From Burkholderia pyrrocinia (GTDB taxonomy: Bacteria > Pseudomonadota > Gammaproteobacteria > Burkholderiales > Burkholderiaceae), in assembly GCF_001028665.1 (NCBI RefSeq), contig NZ_CP011504.1, positions 806,001 to 870,000 of the forward strand: a stretch of 64,000 nucleotides of DNA, written 5' to 3'. The notes under the pieces were generated by a model. The model saw only the letters and a list, made by a program, of their open reading frames with translations. It was not told the DNA's origin and searched no databases. The translations under genes and the position numbers were made by a program. Positions 26,066 to 36,445 of this stretch are shown one piece after another. How positions within the stretch are numbered: the stretch's first letter is position 1; each line of letters starts with the position of its first letter.

Positions 26066-26398
26066 GTGATTCAAGCTACCGCAGTATTCAAGGACAACCT
26101 CGCACAATTGCCGACCATCGACGGCATCGCGCGCATCGATCTCGTCGGCGCGAACGGCGACGTGGTCGCCAGCATCGAGAACCAGCCCGGCAAGCAAGGT
26201 TCGCTCGCGGTGTACAACTACCTGAAGCAGGCATTCGGCGCGCTCGACGCAAAGGCTGCCGAGCATGGCCTCGCGGTATTCGCGGAACACACCGCCGACG
26301 CACGCAACCGCCCCGGCGCGCACCCGAACGTCGATCGCCTGCTCGCAATCGTCGCCGGCGGCGAAGCGCTGCGCATCGACGTCGTCGCGAAGGGCTGA
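26066..26398 (+). CDS. DUF2322-family small protein
   Basis: 110-residue protein with GTG start (VIQATAVFKDNL) preceded by CGGAG eleven bases upstream. It resembles the DUF2322 family of betaproteobacteria: IARIDLVGANGDVVASIENQ, SLAVYNYLKQAFG, and EHTADARNRPGAHPN near the C-terminus. No signal peptide or membrane segment. Function unknown. The longer upstream frame overlaps the end of the preceding gene and is rejected. Confidence 0.75.
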   Translation: MIQATAVFKDNLAQLPTIDGIARIDLVGANGDVVASIENQPGKQGSLAVYNYLKQAFGALDAKAAEHGLAVFAEHTADARNRPGAHPNVDRLLAIVAGGEALRIDVVAKG

Positions 26399-27276
26399 GC
26401 AACAGGCGGGACAATGATGCCGTCCATGCGTGCATGGCACGCTCATGCGTCTCTTCGATGGACACCACTGCAGCCGCATCATCGTCCCGCCGGCGAAACC
26501 GCAGCAATTCAGTCATGCCTGATCGAGCGCATGCAAGCGTCAGCAAAGACGCATCGCTTTCGTCGAGCACATGCAGTTGTCCGCCGCGTGTCGGGCCGAT
26601 TTGACGAAAGGCATGGCCCCCGCCCATGCCGTAACACAGACGCCCGCATCGACACTATCGATGACGGCGTCGCAGGCCATTCATCATTTTCGCGATTGGC
26701 TATCCTGATTTAGACACAACCCGGCGCGGATCGCCCACGACGCCGCCGGCGCATCACCTCATCCATCACGCGTCGGCGCCGAATTACTTGCGACGCATCG
26801 CAAATCGCCCGCCCCCGAAACCGCATGCCGTCCCGGCATCGCCCGCTACCGTCCCCCCTCGCCCAGGCCGACGCGCTTCTCCGAATCCTGCGCCGACGAC
26901 TGGAGCAATCGACACCCCGTCTCTCGCGGCACACGTATCTCGGAAACCCCGCCACACCTCATTCGTACATGTACCAGTTGCCTATAGGGTCATTTAATAC
27001 GCGTCCCATTTAATTCACCTCCCATGTTGCCGAAAATTGCCCTGGGTTGAGTCGAATCCAACGCATCACCCTCCCAGGCCCGGATCTGACCGTATTTAAA
27101 AGTCCGGCCAACACGATGCAAGCGATCGACCTCCAAGGCACGCAGCGCCTCTCTCCTCGTCAACCACTCCCGTGAAACGGAAGCAACTGCACCGCCCGGT
27201 CTTGTCCCGGCGCGGCGCGTTGCGCCGTGCGCGAGGCGACGGGCGCCGCATCAAATAAAACGGTAGCGAAGGGTAT
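26399..27276. other. Long leader region upstream of the EPS operon
   Basis: About 880 bases without a supported gene. It becomes AT-richer toward the EPS operon and holds a perfect inverted repeat TTGCGA-CGCA-TCGCAA at 26788-26803 and an AT-rich tract at about 26980-27030. A long regulatory leader is usual for capsule and EPS operons, so regulator sites are likely here, but none could be assigned. Confidence 0.5.
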
Positions 27277-28692
27277 ATGCACACGGCACTCGAACAGCAG
27301 CGCGCCGCCGCTCCGTCGGCGGTCCATGGGTTCCTCACGCGCATCGTCGACATCGCGCTGATCGCGGTCGGCGCCGCGGCGGCAGCGTGGTTTTTTCCCG
27401 GCGACGGCATCGATCCGTCCGACAACGTCGCAATCGTCGCGACCACGGCGGCGTTCACGATGGTCCTGTTCCCGGCATTCGGCGTGGCACGCACACCGCT
27501 CCATCACGCGACCTGTCGCATCGCACTCCTCACCGTCGCTGCATGGCTGCTCGCGCTCGCAGGATCGGCAATCGTCATGTTCGCGATGCGTGGCGCGTTG
27601 CCCGTGCCGCTGAACGGGTTCCTGCTCTGGGCAGTGGCAAGCGGCATCGCACTCGTCGCGTTTCGGCTCGTCGCATGCGCGACGCTCGAACGGATCGTCC
27701 ACCAGGGCGAACGCATCAGGCAAGTCGCGATCGTCGGCGGCGGCGCGCATTGCGCCGCCGTGCTCGAACGGATCGCGCACTCGCCGTCGGCGAGCTATCG
27801 CCCGGCAGCCGTGCTCGATCCGGATCGTTCCGCGCAAGGCAGCGCTAACGGCATCGAAGTCTTTCACACGCTGGATGCATTCGCCGCGCACGTGCAGGCG
27901 CATGCGATCCCGGAAGTCTGGATCGCGCTGCCGATCACCGAAACCGGCGCCATCGTTCGCGTGCTCGATGCATTCCGGCACGACCTCGTGAACGTCCGCC
28001 TCGTGCCCGACGTCAGCCAGCTCGCGATGTTCGACGGCGAAATGGTCGACCTGGTCGGTGCGCCGGCGATCAACCTCGTCGCGTCTCCGCTCTCGCCTCG
28101 CGCACTGGTTCAGAAAGCGATCTTCGATCGGCTGTTCGCGGCTGCGGTGCTGGTCGGCACGGCCCCGCTGCTGCTCGCGATCGCGGCGGCCGTCCGGCTG
28201 TCTTCGCCCGGCCCCGTGCTGTTCCGTCAGCTACGCAAGGGCGCGGACGGCAAGGCGTTCGCGATCTACAAGTTCCGCACGATGCGGATGCATGCCGCTG
28301 CCGACGGCAGCGTGCGGCAAGCGACGCCCGACGATCCGCGCGTGACCCGCATCGGTGCATTCCTGCGCCGCACGAGCCTCGACGAGATGCCGCAGTTCAT
28401 CAACGTGCTGCGCGGCGAGATGTCCGTCGTCGGCCCGCGTCCGCACGCGCTCGAACACGACGACCTGTACCAGACGATCGTCGACGGCTACATCCATCGC
28501 TACCGCGTCAAGCCCGGCATCACCGGCTGGGCGCAAATCAACGGCCTGCGCGGCGAAACGGATCGCATCGAGAAGATGCAACGCCGCGTGGAAGCCGATC
28601 TGCATTACCTGCGCAACTGGTCGTTCGCACTCGACATGCGCATCGTCGCCGCGACGATCACGCGCGGCTGGACACATCACAACGCGTATTGA
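27277..28692 (+). CDS. Undecaprenyl-phosphate glycosyl-1-phosphate transferase (WcaJ-like)
   Basis: 471-residue polyprenyl-phosphate hexose-1-phosphate transferase that starts repeat-unit synthesis on the lipid carrier. Layout: four N-terminal hydrophobic helices (about 20-130), a Rossmann-like soluble middle domain ([17 protein letters not shown]), a further hydrophobic segment at about 288-306, then the catalytic core. The core contains [42 protein letters not shown] and VGPRP, all hallmark motifs with the catalytic Asp-Glu of the SLDE segment. The C-terminus [16 protein letters not shown] is typical. First gene of the EPS operon. The sugar, probably glucose or galactose, is not certain. 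Confidence 0.95.
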   Translation: MHTALEQQRAAAPSAVHGFLTRIVDIALIAVGAAAAAWFFPGDGIDPSDNVAIVATTAAFTMVLFPAFGVARTPLHHATCRIALLTVAAWLLALAGSAIVMFAMRGALPVPLNGFLLWAVASGIALVAFRLVACATLERIVHQGERIRQVAIVGGGAHCAAVLERIAHSPSASYRPAAVLDPDRSAQGSANGIEVFHTLDAFAAHVQAHAIPEVWIALPITETGAIVRVLDAFRHDLVNVRLVPDVSQLAMFDGEMVDLVGAPAINLVASPLSPRALVQKAIFDRLFAAAVLVGTAPLLLAIAAAVRLSSPGPVLFRQLRKGADGKAFAIYKFRTMRMHAAADGSVRQATPDDPRVTRIGAFLRRTSLDEMPQFINVLRGEMSVVGPRPHALEHDDLYQTIVDGYIHRYRVKPGITGWAQINGLRGETDRIEKMQRRVEADLHYLRNWSFALDMRIVAATITRGWTHHNAY

Positions 28693-28738
28693 TCACGCAC
28701 GGGGCGCCGCCGCGCGGCGCTCATTCCTGGAGAAAGCC

Positions 28739-29914
28739 ATGCCTATGGAATCCGTCGCAAACGCGCGGACCGGAGCCGCGCGCCCGCGCGCCGCCCGCCT
28801 GTTACCGATACTGTCGATCGCGACGCTCAGCGTCGCGCTGTCCGCCTGTGCACTCGCCCCCGGCATGCGGATGGTCGAGCCGCCGCCGCCATCCGCGACG
28901 GATGCCCGGCCCGACGGTGAAGCGCCGCATTACCAGATCCGGAAGATCGGCCCCGACGTGATTCGCCAACTGAAGGCACAGGCGGCGCAGCAACTGGCCG
29001 CGCAAGTAGACCTGCTGACGACATCGCCCGGCGCGTACCGGATCGGCCCGGGCGACGTGCTGCAGATCACCGTATGGGATCACCCCGAGCTGGCGGCCGC
29101 GCAAGGCGCGGCGACGCCGAACGCACCGCACGCCGCCGATCCCGTCAGCGGCTTCGTCGTCGATCAGAACGGCGACCTGGCGTTCCCGTTCGCCGGCCGG
29201 GTGCGCGTCGCAGGCCTCACCGCCGACGCCGCGCGGACGCGCGTCGCCGATGCGCTCGCGCGTGCCTACCGCAATCCGCAGGTCACGCTGCGCGTCGCGT
29301 CGTTCCGTTCGAAGCAGGTCTACATCGACGGCGAAGTTCGCGCGCCGGGCAACCAGCCCGTCAACGACGTGCCGATGACGCTCTATGAAGCGCTAGGCCG
29401 CGCGGGCGGCCTGAATCCGGCCGCCGACCAGAGCCGGATGACACTCGTGCGCGACGGCGTGTCGCATTCGCTCGACCTGACGCAGTTGCTGCGCCAGGGC
29501 CGCAACCCGGCCGACATCGTGCTCGCCACCGGCGATCTGCTGCATGTGCCGAGCCGCAGCGATTACGGCGTCTACGTGATGGGCGAGGTGAACAAGCCGT
29601 CGCTCGCGCTGCCGCTGCGCGACGGCCGGCTGACGCTGTCCGACGCGCTGTCGCAGGCCGGCAGCGTGAATCCGAACACGGCCGACGCCGCTCAACTGTT
29701 CGTGATCCGCGGCTCGCAGACCGACAGCCCGCAGGTGTTCCACCTCGACGCGCGCTCGCCCGTGTCGATGGTCCTCGCGAACGAGTTCGAGTTGCAGCCG
29801 AAAGACATCGTCTATGTCGACGGCAACAGCCTCGTGCGCTTCAGCCGCGTGCTGAGCCTGCTGCTGCCCGGTGTCAACTCCAGCGCCATGGCCGCGGCGC
29901 TCGCCATCAAATGA
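28739..29914 (+). CDS. Wza-type outer-membrane polysaccharide export lipoprotein
   Basis: 391-residue lipoprotein with lipobox LSAC (C37). The poly_export domain begins [20 protein letters not shown], followed by two SLBB-type domains ([18 protein letters not shown] and [18 protein letters not shown]). The start at 28739 has GGAG six bases upstream. It forms the octameric outer-membrane channel with the periplasmic part of the Wzc-like kinase. An insertion after WDHPEL is rich in Ala/Pro. Overlaps the next gene by ATGA. Confidence 0.95.
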   Translation: MPMESVANARTGAARPRAARLLPILSIATLSVALSACALAPGMRMVEPPPPSATDARPDGEAPHYQIRKIGPDVIRQLKAQAAQQLAAQVDLLTTSPGAYRIGPGDVLQITVWDHPELAAAQGAATPNAPHAADPVSGFVVDQNGDLAFPFAGRVRVAGLTADAARTRVADALARAYRNPQVTLRVASFRSKQVYIDGEVRAPGNQPVNDVPMTLYEALGRAGGLNPAADQSRMTLVRDGVSHSLDLTQLLRQGRNPADIVLATGDLLHVPSRSDYGVYVMGEVNKPSLALPLRDGRLTLSDALSQAGSVNPNTADAAQLFVIRGSQTDSPQVFHLDARSPVSMVLANEFELQPKDIVYVDGNSLVRFSRVLSLLLPGVNSSAMAAALAIK

Positions 29915-30441
29915 GCGCGCTCGCCACCTTGCTCGTCGTGTGCGTCGGCAACATCTGCCGCAGCCCGATGGCGCAGGCGCTGTTCCGCGCGCGCCTGCCG
30001 GGCGTCGACGTGCAGTCGGCCGGCCTCGGCGCGCTCGTCGGGCATCCGGCCGAGCCTTTCGCCGTCGCGCTGATGCGCGAACGCGGCCTCGACATCGCCG
30101 CGCATCGCGCGCGTCTGCTCACGCCGCCGCTCTGCGCGCAAGCCGACCTGATCCTGACGATGGAGCGCCAACAGAAGCGCGCGCTCGAACGCCGTCATCC
30201 GTCGCTGCTGGGCCGCGTGTTCACGCTCGGCGAATTCTGCGCGGCGCCCGGCCACGCACGTCCGGGCTTCGACGTACCCGATCCGTATTGCGGCACGCGC
30301 CCGTTGTTCGAGCAGAGCCTGCGGCTCATCGAGCACGGCGTCGACGACTGGTGCGCGCGTCTCGCACCGGCCACGCAGCCCATCACCTCGGCAGACGCGG
30401 CCCCGCAGCCGCCTGCCGCTTCCTCCCGACTTCCGGACTGA
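29911..30441 (+). CDS. Wzb-like low-molecular-weight protein tyrosine phosphatase
   Basis: 176-residue LMW phosphatase. The P-loop is C11-V-G-N-I-C-R17-S (CX5R), and the general acid is D124 in the DVPDPYCG loop. It dephosphorylates the Tyr-rich tail of the adjacent Wzc-like kinase, and the cycle is needed for polymer export. The protein carries about 30 extra C-terminal residues, Pro/Ala-rich, compared with the usual 145-150. It overlaps the Wza-like gene and ends five bases before the kinase. Confidence 0.95.
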   Translation: MSALATLLVVCVGNICRSPMAQALFRARLPGVDVQSAGLGALVGHPAEPFAVALMRERGLDIAAHRARLLTPPLCAQADLILTMERQQKRALERRHPSLLGRVFTLGEFCAAPGHARPGFDVPDPYCGTRPLFEQSLRLIEHGVDDWCARLAPATQPITSADAAPQPPAASSRLPD

Positions 30442-30445
30442 CCCG

Positions 30446-32743
30446 ATGATGCCAACCTCTCCCCCTCCGCGCATGCCCGAGCATGCCGACGAGATCACGC
30501 TGGCCGGCGTGATCGACACGTTCGTCTCCCATCGCTGGCTGATCGCGTGCGTCACTGCCGCATGCGTCGGCGCCGGCACGCTGTACGCATTCCTCAGTCA
30601 TCCGCAATACCAGGCCGACATCCTGCTGCAGATCGAGGACAGCGGCGACGCATCCGCCGCGAAGAGCCTGCTCGGCGACGTGTCGTCGCTGTTCGACGTC
30701 AAGTCGACTGCTGCGGCCGAAGCGCAGATCCTCGCGTCGCGGCTCGTCGTCACGCGCGCCGTCGACGATCTGCGCAGCTATATCGACGTGCGGCCGAAGC
30801 GCTTTCCGGTCGTCGGCGATTTCATCTCGCGTTTCAACCCGGACGTGGCGCGCCCCGGCGTGCTGGGCATCGGCGGTTATGCATGGGGCAACGAGCGCGC
30901 CGAACTCCCCCGCTTCGACGTGCCGAAACCGCTCGAAGGCGACCGTTTCGAACTGACGGTGCTCGACGGCGGCCGCTACCGGCTGTCGGGGCCGGGCCTG
31001 TCTGCGCCCGTCGTCGGGCAGCATGGCCGGACGGAAACGTTCCGGACGGCGGACGGCCCGCTCGTCGTCGAGCTCACGCGCGTCGACGCGCAGCCCGGCA
31101 CGCGCTTCACGGTCGTGCGCCAGTCGCGCGCGGAGACGATCGACACGCTGCGCCGCACGCTCGACGTTCAGGAGAAGGTCAAGCAGTCGGGCGTGATCGT
31201 CGCGACGCTGCGCGGCCCCGATCCGCAGCGCGTGCAGGCCACGCTGCAAGCCATCGCGAACCACTATGTCCGACAGCACATCGAGCGCCGGTCCGCCGAC
31301 GCCGCGCAGTCGCTGGCGTTCCTCAACACTCAACTGCCGATCCTCAAGAAGCAGCTTCAGCAAGCCGAGCAGCGCTATACGGACATGCGCAACGCGCACG
31401 GCGCAGTCGACCTGACCGAGGAAGCGAAGCTGGTGCTGCAGCAGACCGCCGACGCAAAAACGCGCCTGCTGGAACTGCAGCAGAAGCGCGACGAGATGGC
31501 CACGCGTTTCGCACCCGGCCATCCCGACATGATCGCGATCGACGCGCAGATCGGCACGCTGCGACGCCAGCAGCAGGACGTCGAGCAGCACGTGAAGCGC
31601 CTGCCCGATCTCCAGCAGAACGCGTTGCGGCTGATGCTCGACGTGAAGGTCGACACGGATCTGTATACCGCGCTGCTCGGCAACGCGCAGCAGCTCGAGC
31701 TGGTGAAGGCGGGCCGGACCGGCAGCGTGCGGCTCGTCGACGCGCCGACCGTGCCCGACGAGCCCGTCCGCCCGAAGCGGACCATCGTGATCGGCGCGGC
31801 CGCGCTGTTCGGGCTCGTGCTGGGCGTCGGGCTCGCGTTCGCGCGCGATTTCCTGTTCGGCGGCGTCGACAGCGCCGACGAAATCGAGCGCCACCTCGGC
31901 ATCAACGTCTACGCGACGATTCCCGATTCGCCGGAGCAGCGGCATGTCGCACGCCGGATGGCCACCCACGCGCCGGGCCCGCATCTGCTGAGCGTGCGCG
32001 AACCGCACGATGCGGCGATCGAAAGCCTGCGCAGCCTGCGCACCGCGCTGCGCTACGCGATGCAGGGCGCACGCAACAACGTGCTGCTGCTGAGCGGCCC
32101 GGCGCCGGGTGCGGGCAAGTCGTTCGTGTCCGCGAACTTCGCGGCGCTGCTCGCCGCGAATGGCGCACGCGTGCTGCTCGTCGACGGCGACCTGCGCAAA
32201 GGTTATCTGCACGACTATTTCGGCGTCGCGCGCGAGCGCGGCTTCGCCGAGATCGTGTCGGGCGACCTCGCGCCGCACGACGCGATTCACGCGAGCGTCG
32301 TGCCGAACCTCGACTTCGTCGCGACCGGCGCGTTGCAGCCGAACCCCGACGCGCTGCTCGCCGACGAGCGGATCGCCGCGCTGCTCGGCGAATGGTCGGC
32401 GCGCTACGACGCGGTGGTCATCGACTCCGCGCCGATTCTCGCGGTCGCCGATGCGGTCGTGCTCGGCCGGCATGCCGGCGCCGTGCTGCTGGTCGCCCGC
32501 GCCGGCGCAACGCGGCTCGCCGAGCTGGGCGAAGCCGCACGACAACTCACGCACAACGGCATCGCGACAGCCGGCGTGCTGCTCAACGGCGTCATCCCGC
32601 GCGCGGGCCGTTACGGCGGCCGCTACGGCGCCTACCGCTATACGCGATACGGCAACGCGCCGCGTCGCGACACCCATTCATCGCCGGCACGCCGCGCACT
32701 GCGTGCGCTGACGGCACGGCTTCGCCAAGGAGGCTCGCGATGA
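30446..32743 (+). CDS. Wzc-like BY-tyrosine kinase / polysaccharide co-polymerase
   Basis: 765-residue inner-membrane co-polymerase with a cytosolic kinase. The N-terminal Wzz domain has transmembrane segments at about 30-50 and 445-465 and a coiled-coil periplasmic region (QQAEQRYTDMRNAHGAVD and after). The kinase has Walker A GPAPGAGKS at about residue 553, Walker A' LLVDGDLRKG at about 577, and Walker B VVIDSAPIL. The C-terminal Tyr cluster (GRYGGRYGAYRYTRYG) is the autophosphorylation site and the substrate of the phosphatase gene beside it. It sets chain length and export. Overlaps the glycosyltransferase gene (ATGA). Confidence 0.95.
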   Translation: MMPTSPPPRMPEHADEITLAGVIDTFVSHRWLIACVTAACVGAGTLYAFLSHPQYQADILLQIEDSGDASAAKSLLGDVSSLFDVKSTAAAEAQILASRLVVTRAVDDLRSYIDVRPKRFPVVGDFISRFNPDVARPGVLGIGGYAWGNERAELPRFDVPKPLEGDRFELTVLDGGRYRLSGPGLSAPVVGQHGRTETFRTADGPLVVELTRVDAQPGTRFTVVRQSRAETIDTLRRTLDVQEKVKQSGVIVATLRGPDPQRVQATLQAIANHYVRQHIERRSADAAQSLAFLNTQLPILKKQLQQAEQRYTDMRNAHGAVDLTEEAKLVLQQTADAKTRLLELQQKRDEMATRFAPGHPDMIAIDAQIGTLRRQQQDVEQHVKRLPDLQQNALRLMLDVKVDTDLYTALLGNAQQLELVKAGRTGSVRLVDAPTVPDEPVRPKRTIVIGAAALFGLVLGVGLAFARDFLFGGVDSADEIERHLGINVYATIPDSPEQRHVARRMATHAPGPHLLSVREPHDAAIESLRSLRTALRYAMQGARNNVLLLSGPAPGAGKSFVSANFAALLAANGARVLLVDGDLRKGYLHDYFGVARERGFAEIVSGDLAPHDAIHASVVPNLDFVATGALQPNPDALLADERIAALLGEWSARYDAVVIDSAPILAVADAVVLGRHAGAVLLVARAGATRLAELGEAARQLTHNGIATAGVLLNGVIPRAGRYGGRYGAYRYTRYGNAPRRDTHSSPARRALRALTARLRQGGSR

Positions 32744-33993
32744 GCGACACGATCGATCTCGGGCGCAACGCGCGCCCCGCCACCGACACATCCCGAGCGA
32801 GCGCCCTCTCCGCACCGCTCCACCCCGCACGCACGGTGCCCGGCCCGCATCCGCGCCTTCGCATCGCGCTTGTCGTCGAAGCGGCGGGCGGCGGCGTCGC
32901 CGTTCATCTCGCCGACCTGATCCGCGGCCTGAGCGCGCACGACGGCATCGAGCTGCATCTGATCGTTCCGCAAGGCGCGCGTTTCGACGCATCGATTCTC
33001 GATGCGAGCGTGCTCGCGCATTGCCGGTCCGTTCACGCGGTGCCGATGCGGCGCGCGGTCGGCTGGCGCGACGCGCTTGCCGTCGCGCGGCTCTACCGGC
33101 ATCTGCTGCGCATCGGTCCCGACATCGTGCACAGCCACAGTTCGAAGGCCGGCGCGATCGCGCGCCTGTGCATCGGCCCGTGGCGGCAGGTGTATACGCC
33201 GCACGCGGTGTATACGCTGAACCCGTCGCTGCGCGGCTGGCGCCGCCGCTTCTACGGCACGGTCGAACGCGTGCTCGGCTGCCTGCGCTCGAGCCGGATC
33301 GTCGCGGTCTCGCGCGACGAGGCGGCGCATCTGCACGACGCGCTCGGCATTCCGGACCACCGCATCGACACGATCGTCAACGGCGTGACACCGCCGCGGC
33401 TGATGCCGCGCGACGACGCGAGACGCGCGCTCGGCCTGCCGAGCGATGCAGTGGTGGTCGGTTTCGTCGGCCGCCTCGAGCACCAGAAGGGCGTCGACCG
33501 GCTCGTGCGCATCGCGCGCGGCGTCCATCGCCGGTGCGGCAACGCGGTGCAGTTCGTCGTGATCGGCCCCGGCGATTTCGATGCGGCAGCCGGCCCCGAC
33601 GCCGACGACGTGCCGCCGAACCTGCGCGTCGTCGGCGCCGTGGGAAGCGCGAATCGCTACTTCTCCGCGTTCGACCTCTTTGCGCTGCCGAGCCGCTATG
33701 AAGGCTTTCCGTACGTCTGCCTCGAGGCACTGGCCGCGCGCGTGCCGATCGTCGCATCGAACGTGGCCGGTGCAGCCGAACTGATTCGCTCGCACGACAT
33801 CGGCCTCGTGGTGCCGAACGACGACGATACGACCGACTTCATGCACGCCGTCGTCACGCTTGCCGACGACGCAGCGTTGCGGCACGGCATGCGCGCGAAC
33901 TGCGCGCACGCACTCGAACACTATTCAGCCGTCGCGATGGTCCGGAACACGCTCGCGCTCTACCGCAATGTCGTTCACCAGGAGCCGAAATGA
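32740..33993 (+). CDS. Glycosyltransferase family 4-type (GT-B)
   Basis: 417-residue GT-B glycosyltransferase. The N-terminal domain has VVEAAGGGVAVHLADLIRGL and DIVHSHSSKAGAIAR. The C-terminal domain has VVGFVGRLEHQKGVDRLV and the E-x7-E motif in RYEGFPYVCLEALAARVPIV. It adds sugars to the lipid-linked acceptor made by the first gene; donor and linkage unknown. The start is the ATG overlapping the kinase stop. An N-terminal tail of about 40 polar residues precedes the domain. It is the only classical glycosyltransferase in the operon. Confidence 0.92.
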   Translation: MSDTIDLGRNARPATDTSRASALSAPLHPARTVPGPHPRLRIALVVEAAGGGVAVHLADLIRGLSAHDGIELHLIVPQGARFDASILDASVLAHCRSVHAVPMRRAVGWRDALAVARLYRHLLRIGPDIVHSHSSKAGAIARLCIGPWRQVYTPHAVYTLNPSLRGWRRRFYGTVERVLGCLRSSRIVAVSRDEAAHLHDALGIPDHRIDTIVNGVTPPRLMPRDDARRALGLPSDAVVVGFVGRLEHQKGVDRLVRIARGVHRRCGNAVQFVVIGPGDFDAAAGPDADDVPPNLRVVGAVGSANRYFSAFDLFALPSRYEGFPYVCLEALAARVPIVASNVAGAAELIRSHDIGLVVPNDDDTTDFMHAVVTLADDAALRHGMRANCAHALEHYSAVAMVRNTLALYRNVVHQEPK

Positions 33994-35144
33994 CCCCGAC
34001 CACCCACGTTGCGCTGCTGCATGCGTACAGCGCGCGCAATTCCGGAGACGGCCTGCTGGTCGATCTGTCCGTCCGGCTGCTGCGCGACGCATTCGGCGAT
34101 GCGACCCGGATCTCGATCGTCGCGGCCGATCCGGCTTCGTTTCCCGCATACGACGACGTCGGCGCGGCGCCCGTGCTGGCCGACCACGGCGCGAGCCGGG
34201 TGACGGGCGCGGCCCGCTTCGTGCTGCCCGTGCGCGCGAACGGGCGGCTGCACGACTTGCGACGCCTGCTCGATCGCGTCGATCTGATCGTCGGCGTCGG
34301 CGGCGGCTATCTGCGCGCGCTCAATTGCTTCGAGGCCCTGAAGCTGGAGGCCGGCCATCTGCTGCAGATGCGCGCGGCGAAGGCCTCGGGCAAGCCGGCC
34401 GTGTACCTGCCGCAAAGCATCGGCCCCGTGCGGCCGGTGTGGCCGGCGGGCGCGCACCTGCGCCGCCTGCTTGCGTCGTTCGACACGGTATTCGTGCGTG
34501 ACGACCGCTCGTCCGCGTTCCTTGCCGCCAATGCGAACACGCGCCGCGCGCCCGATCTCGCCGTGCTGGATTTCGAGCGCCGCAGCGGCACGATCCTGCA
34601 GCGGGCCGCACGCTCCGGCGACGGCGTGCATCACGTCGCATTCGTGCTGCGTCACCCGCCGGCATGGAGCCGCTCGCAGCGCGCGCGTTACGGCACGTCG
34701 ATTGCACGGCTGATCGAGCGTGTCCGCCCGCACTGCCGTATCTCATTCGCGGTGCAGAGCGCCTGCCGCGGCAACGACGACGCCGCGTACTACCGCAGCT
34801 TGGGCATCCAGGACGCGCTCGTGCCGCTCAAGACGCTGCTCGCGCACGATGCGCCCGACTGGGTCGTCTCGGTACGCCTGCACGGCGCGCTGGAATCGGT
34901 GCTGCAAGGTGTGCCGGCGTTCCACGTCAGCTACGAGCGCAAGGGCTTCGGCGCGTATGCGGACCTGCATCTCGACGACTGGGTCGTCAACGGCGCTGCG
35001 TTCGATCCGGACGCCGTCGCCGACCGGATCCTCGCCGACGGCTCGGCAACCGCGTTCTGGCAATCAGCCCGCACCGGGCTCGACCGGATTCGCACAGCAC
35101 GCGAACACGTGATCGACGCATTGCGCGCGGCTCGATACGCATGA
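33990..35144 (+). CDS. Polysaccharide pyruvyl transferase-family protein
   Basis: 384-residue member of the PS_pyruv_trans family (GT-B-like fold). It starts VALLHAYSARNSGDGLLVDL, the family's N-terminal NxGD segment. Later features are VGVGGGYLRALN, PQSIGPVRP, and a C-terminal VSVRLHGALESVLQGVPAF with the RxHG motif. It adds a pyruvate ketal to a sugar, or in some members acts as glycosyltransferase. Overlaps the preceding gene by ATGA. Pyruvylation would give the polymer negative charge. Confidence 0.9.
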   Translation: MTPTTHVALLHAYSARNSGDGLLVDLSVRLLRDAFGDATRISIVAADPASFPAYDDVGAAPVLADHGASRVTGAARFVLPVRANGRLHDLRRLLDRVDLIVGVGGGYLRALNCFEALKLEAGHLLQMRAAKASGKPAVYLPQSIGPVRPVWPAGAHLRRLLASFDTVFVRDDRSSAFLAANANTRRAPDLAVLDFERRSGTILQRAARSGDGVHHVAFVLRHPPAWSRSQRARYGTSIARLIERVRPHCRISFAVQSACRGNDDAAYYRSLGIQDALVPLKTLLAHDAPDWVVSVRLHGALESVLQGVPAFHVSYERKGFGAYADLHLDDWVVNGAAFDPDAVADRILADGSATAFWQSARTGLDRIRTAREHVIDALRAARYA

Positions 35145-35161
35145 CGACCTGGAGGCCACCG

Positions 35162-36445
35162 ATGCTCATTCGACTCGCTCTCAGATTCACCGCGCTCGGC
35201 CTGAAATTCGGCCTGACGATCGTCATTGCGCGCACGCTCGGCTTCGATGCGGTCGCCGTCTACGGGCTCGCGGTCGCCGCGTCCGTCGTCGCGTCGAAGC
35301 TGCTCGGGCTCGGCTTCAGCACGGAACTCAACCGCCGGCTGAGCGCGAGCGACCCGCTGCCCGCGATCGGCGAGGCGCGCAGGCTGGGCACCGCGTTCGT
35401 CGGGCTTTATCTGCTGATCTGCACGTCGCTCGCGATCGCATCGCTCGCCGGTTGTTCAGTCGACGAATTCGGCCTGTCGACGCGCATGCTTTGGTGCGTC
35501 CTGCTCGTTGCGCTCTCCGAGCATGCGGCATTCGAAACGAACGCATGGATGTTTTCGCTGCACCGCCCCCGCGCGGGCTCGTTGTTGCTGTTCGTCCGCA
35601 CCGGTACATGGGCCGCCATCGCATGCGCCGGCTTGCTCGCCGGTGCAGTGCGCTCGATCGAAGCCGTATTCGCGCTGTGGTTCGCGTGCAATGCGTGCGT
35701 CGTGGCCGTGTCGTGGCATCGCATCGGCGTGCTTGCGCGCCGGGCCAGCCACGCGCGGCGGGCCGCGCGCATGCCGGCGGCCCGCGACATGATCGAGGTC
35801 TGGCTGCGTGGCCTGCCGTTCTACGCAGCAGGCGGGCTGCTGTCGATCCTGCAGTACGTCGAGCGCTTCATCGCCAATGACCACGCAAGTGCCGACTCGC
35901 TCGGCCGCTATGTTTTCGCGTGGTCGGTCGCCAACGCCGTGCAGGCGGTTGCCTTGGCGACGGTCGTCGCCACGGCCGCGCCAGGTTTCGTGCGTGTGCT
36001 CACGGACGACCCCGCCGACTTCCGTCGTCGGCTGCGCCGTGCAGTGGCGGCAAGCGCGGGGCTGGCGACATTGCTTTCCGTCGCGATCCTCACCGTGCAC
36101 GACGACCTTTTCCGGCTCGCAAGCGAACGGCCCGGCGCGCACGAGGTCGTGTTGCTGGCGGTGCTGCTCGCGTCGTTCGTGCTGCGCGCGGCCGCCGACG
36201 TGCTGTGGGCGGCCGCGATCGCGTTGCGGGCCGGCGCCGTCGTCACGCTGTCGATGGCCGGCGTCGCGCTGGTTTGCATGCCGGCCGCGTGGTACCTGAT
36301 CGCGGGTTTCGGCACGACCGGCGCGGCGCTCGCGCATCTGACGGCCAGCATCGCGATCGTCGCCGCGCTGGCGGCGATCGTCCTGCGCGGCGAGCGAATC
36401 CACGCGGCCGGCACGATCCGGAGGAGCGTATCCGATGCTGCATAA
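35162..36445 (+). CDS. Wzx-like polysaccharide flippase
   Basis: 427-residue membrane protein of the MOP/polysaccharide-transport family with about twelve hydrophobic helices (for example LTIVIARTLGFDAVAVYGLA and VVLLAVLLASFVLRAAADVL). It flips the lipid-linked repeat unit across the inner membrane. The start at 35162 is chosen because GGAGG lies six bases upstream; an ATG at 35141 overlaps the previous stop (ATGA) and adds seven residues. The 3' end overlaps the polymerase by 11 bases. Confidence 0.85.
   Translation: MLIRLALRFTALGLKFGLTIVIARTLGFDAVAVYGLAVAASVVASKLLGLGFSTELNRRLSASDPLPAIGEARRLGTAFVGLYLLICTSLAIASLAGCSVDEFGLSTRMLWCVLLVALSEHAAFETNAWMFSLHRPRAGSLLLFVRTGTWAAIACAGLLAGAVRSIEAVFALWFACNACVVAVSWHRIGVLARRASHARRAARMPAARDMIEVWLRGLPFYAAGGLLSILQYVERFIANDHASADSLGRYVFAWSVANAVQAVALATVVATAAPGFVRVLTDDPADFRRRLRRAVAASAGLATLLSVAILTVHDDLFRLASERPGAHEVVLLAVLLASFVLRAAADVLWAAAIALRAGAVVTLSMAGVALVCMPAAWYLIAGFGTTGAALAHLTASIAIVAALAAIVLRGERIHAAGTIRRSVSDAA

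Noticed and set aside
30547..33993. 1148-codon frame through the kinase and the glycosyltransferase
   Set aside because: Only the part from 32740 is real; upstream is an out-of-frame shadow of the Wzc-like gene.
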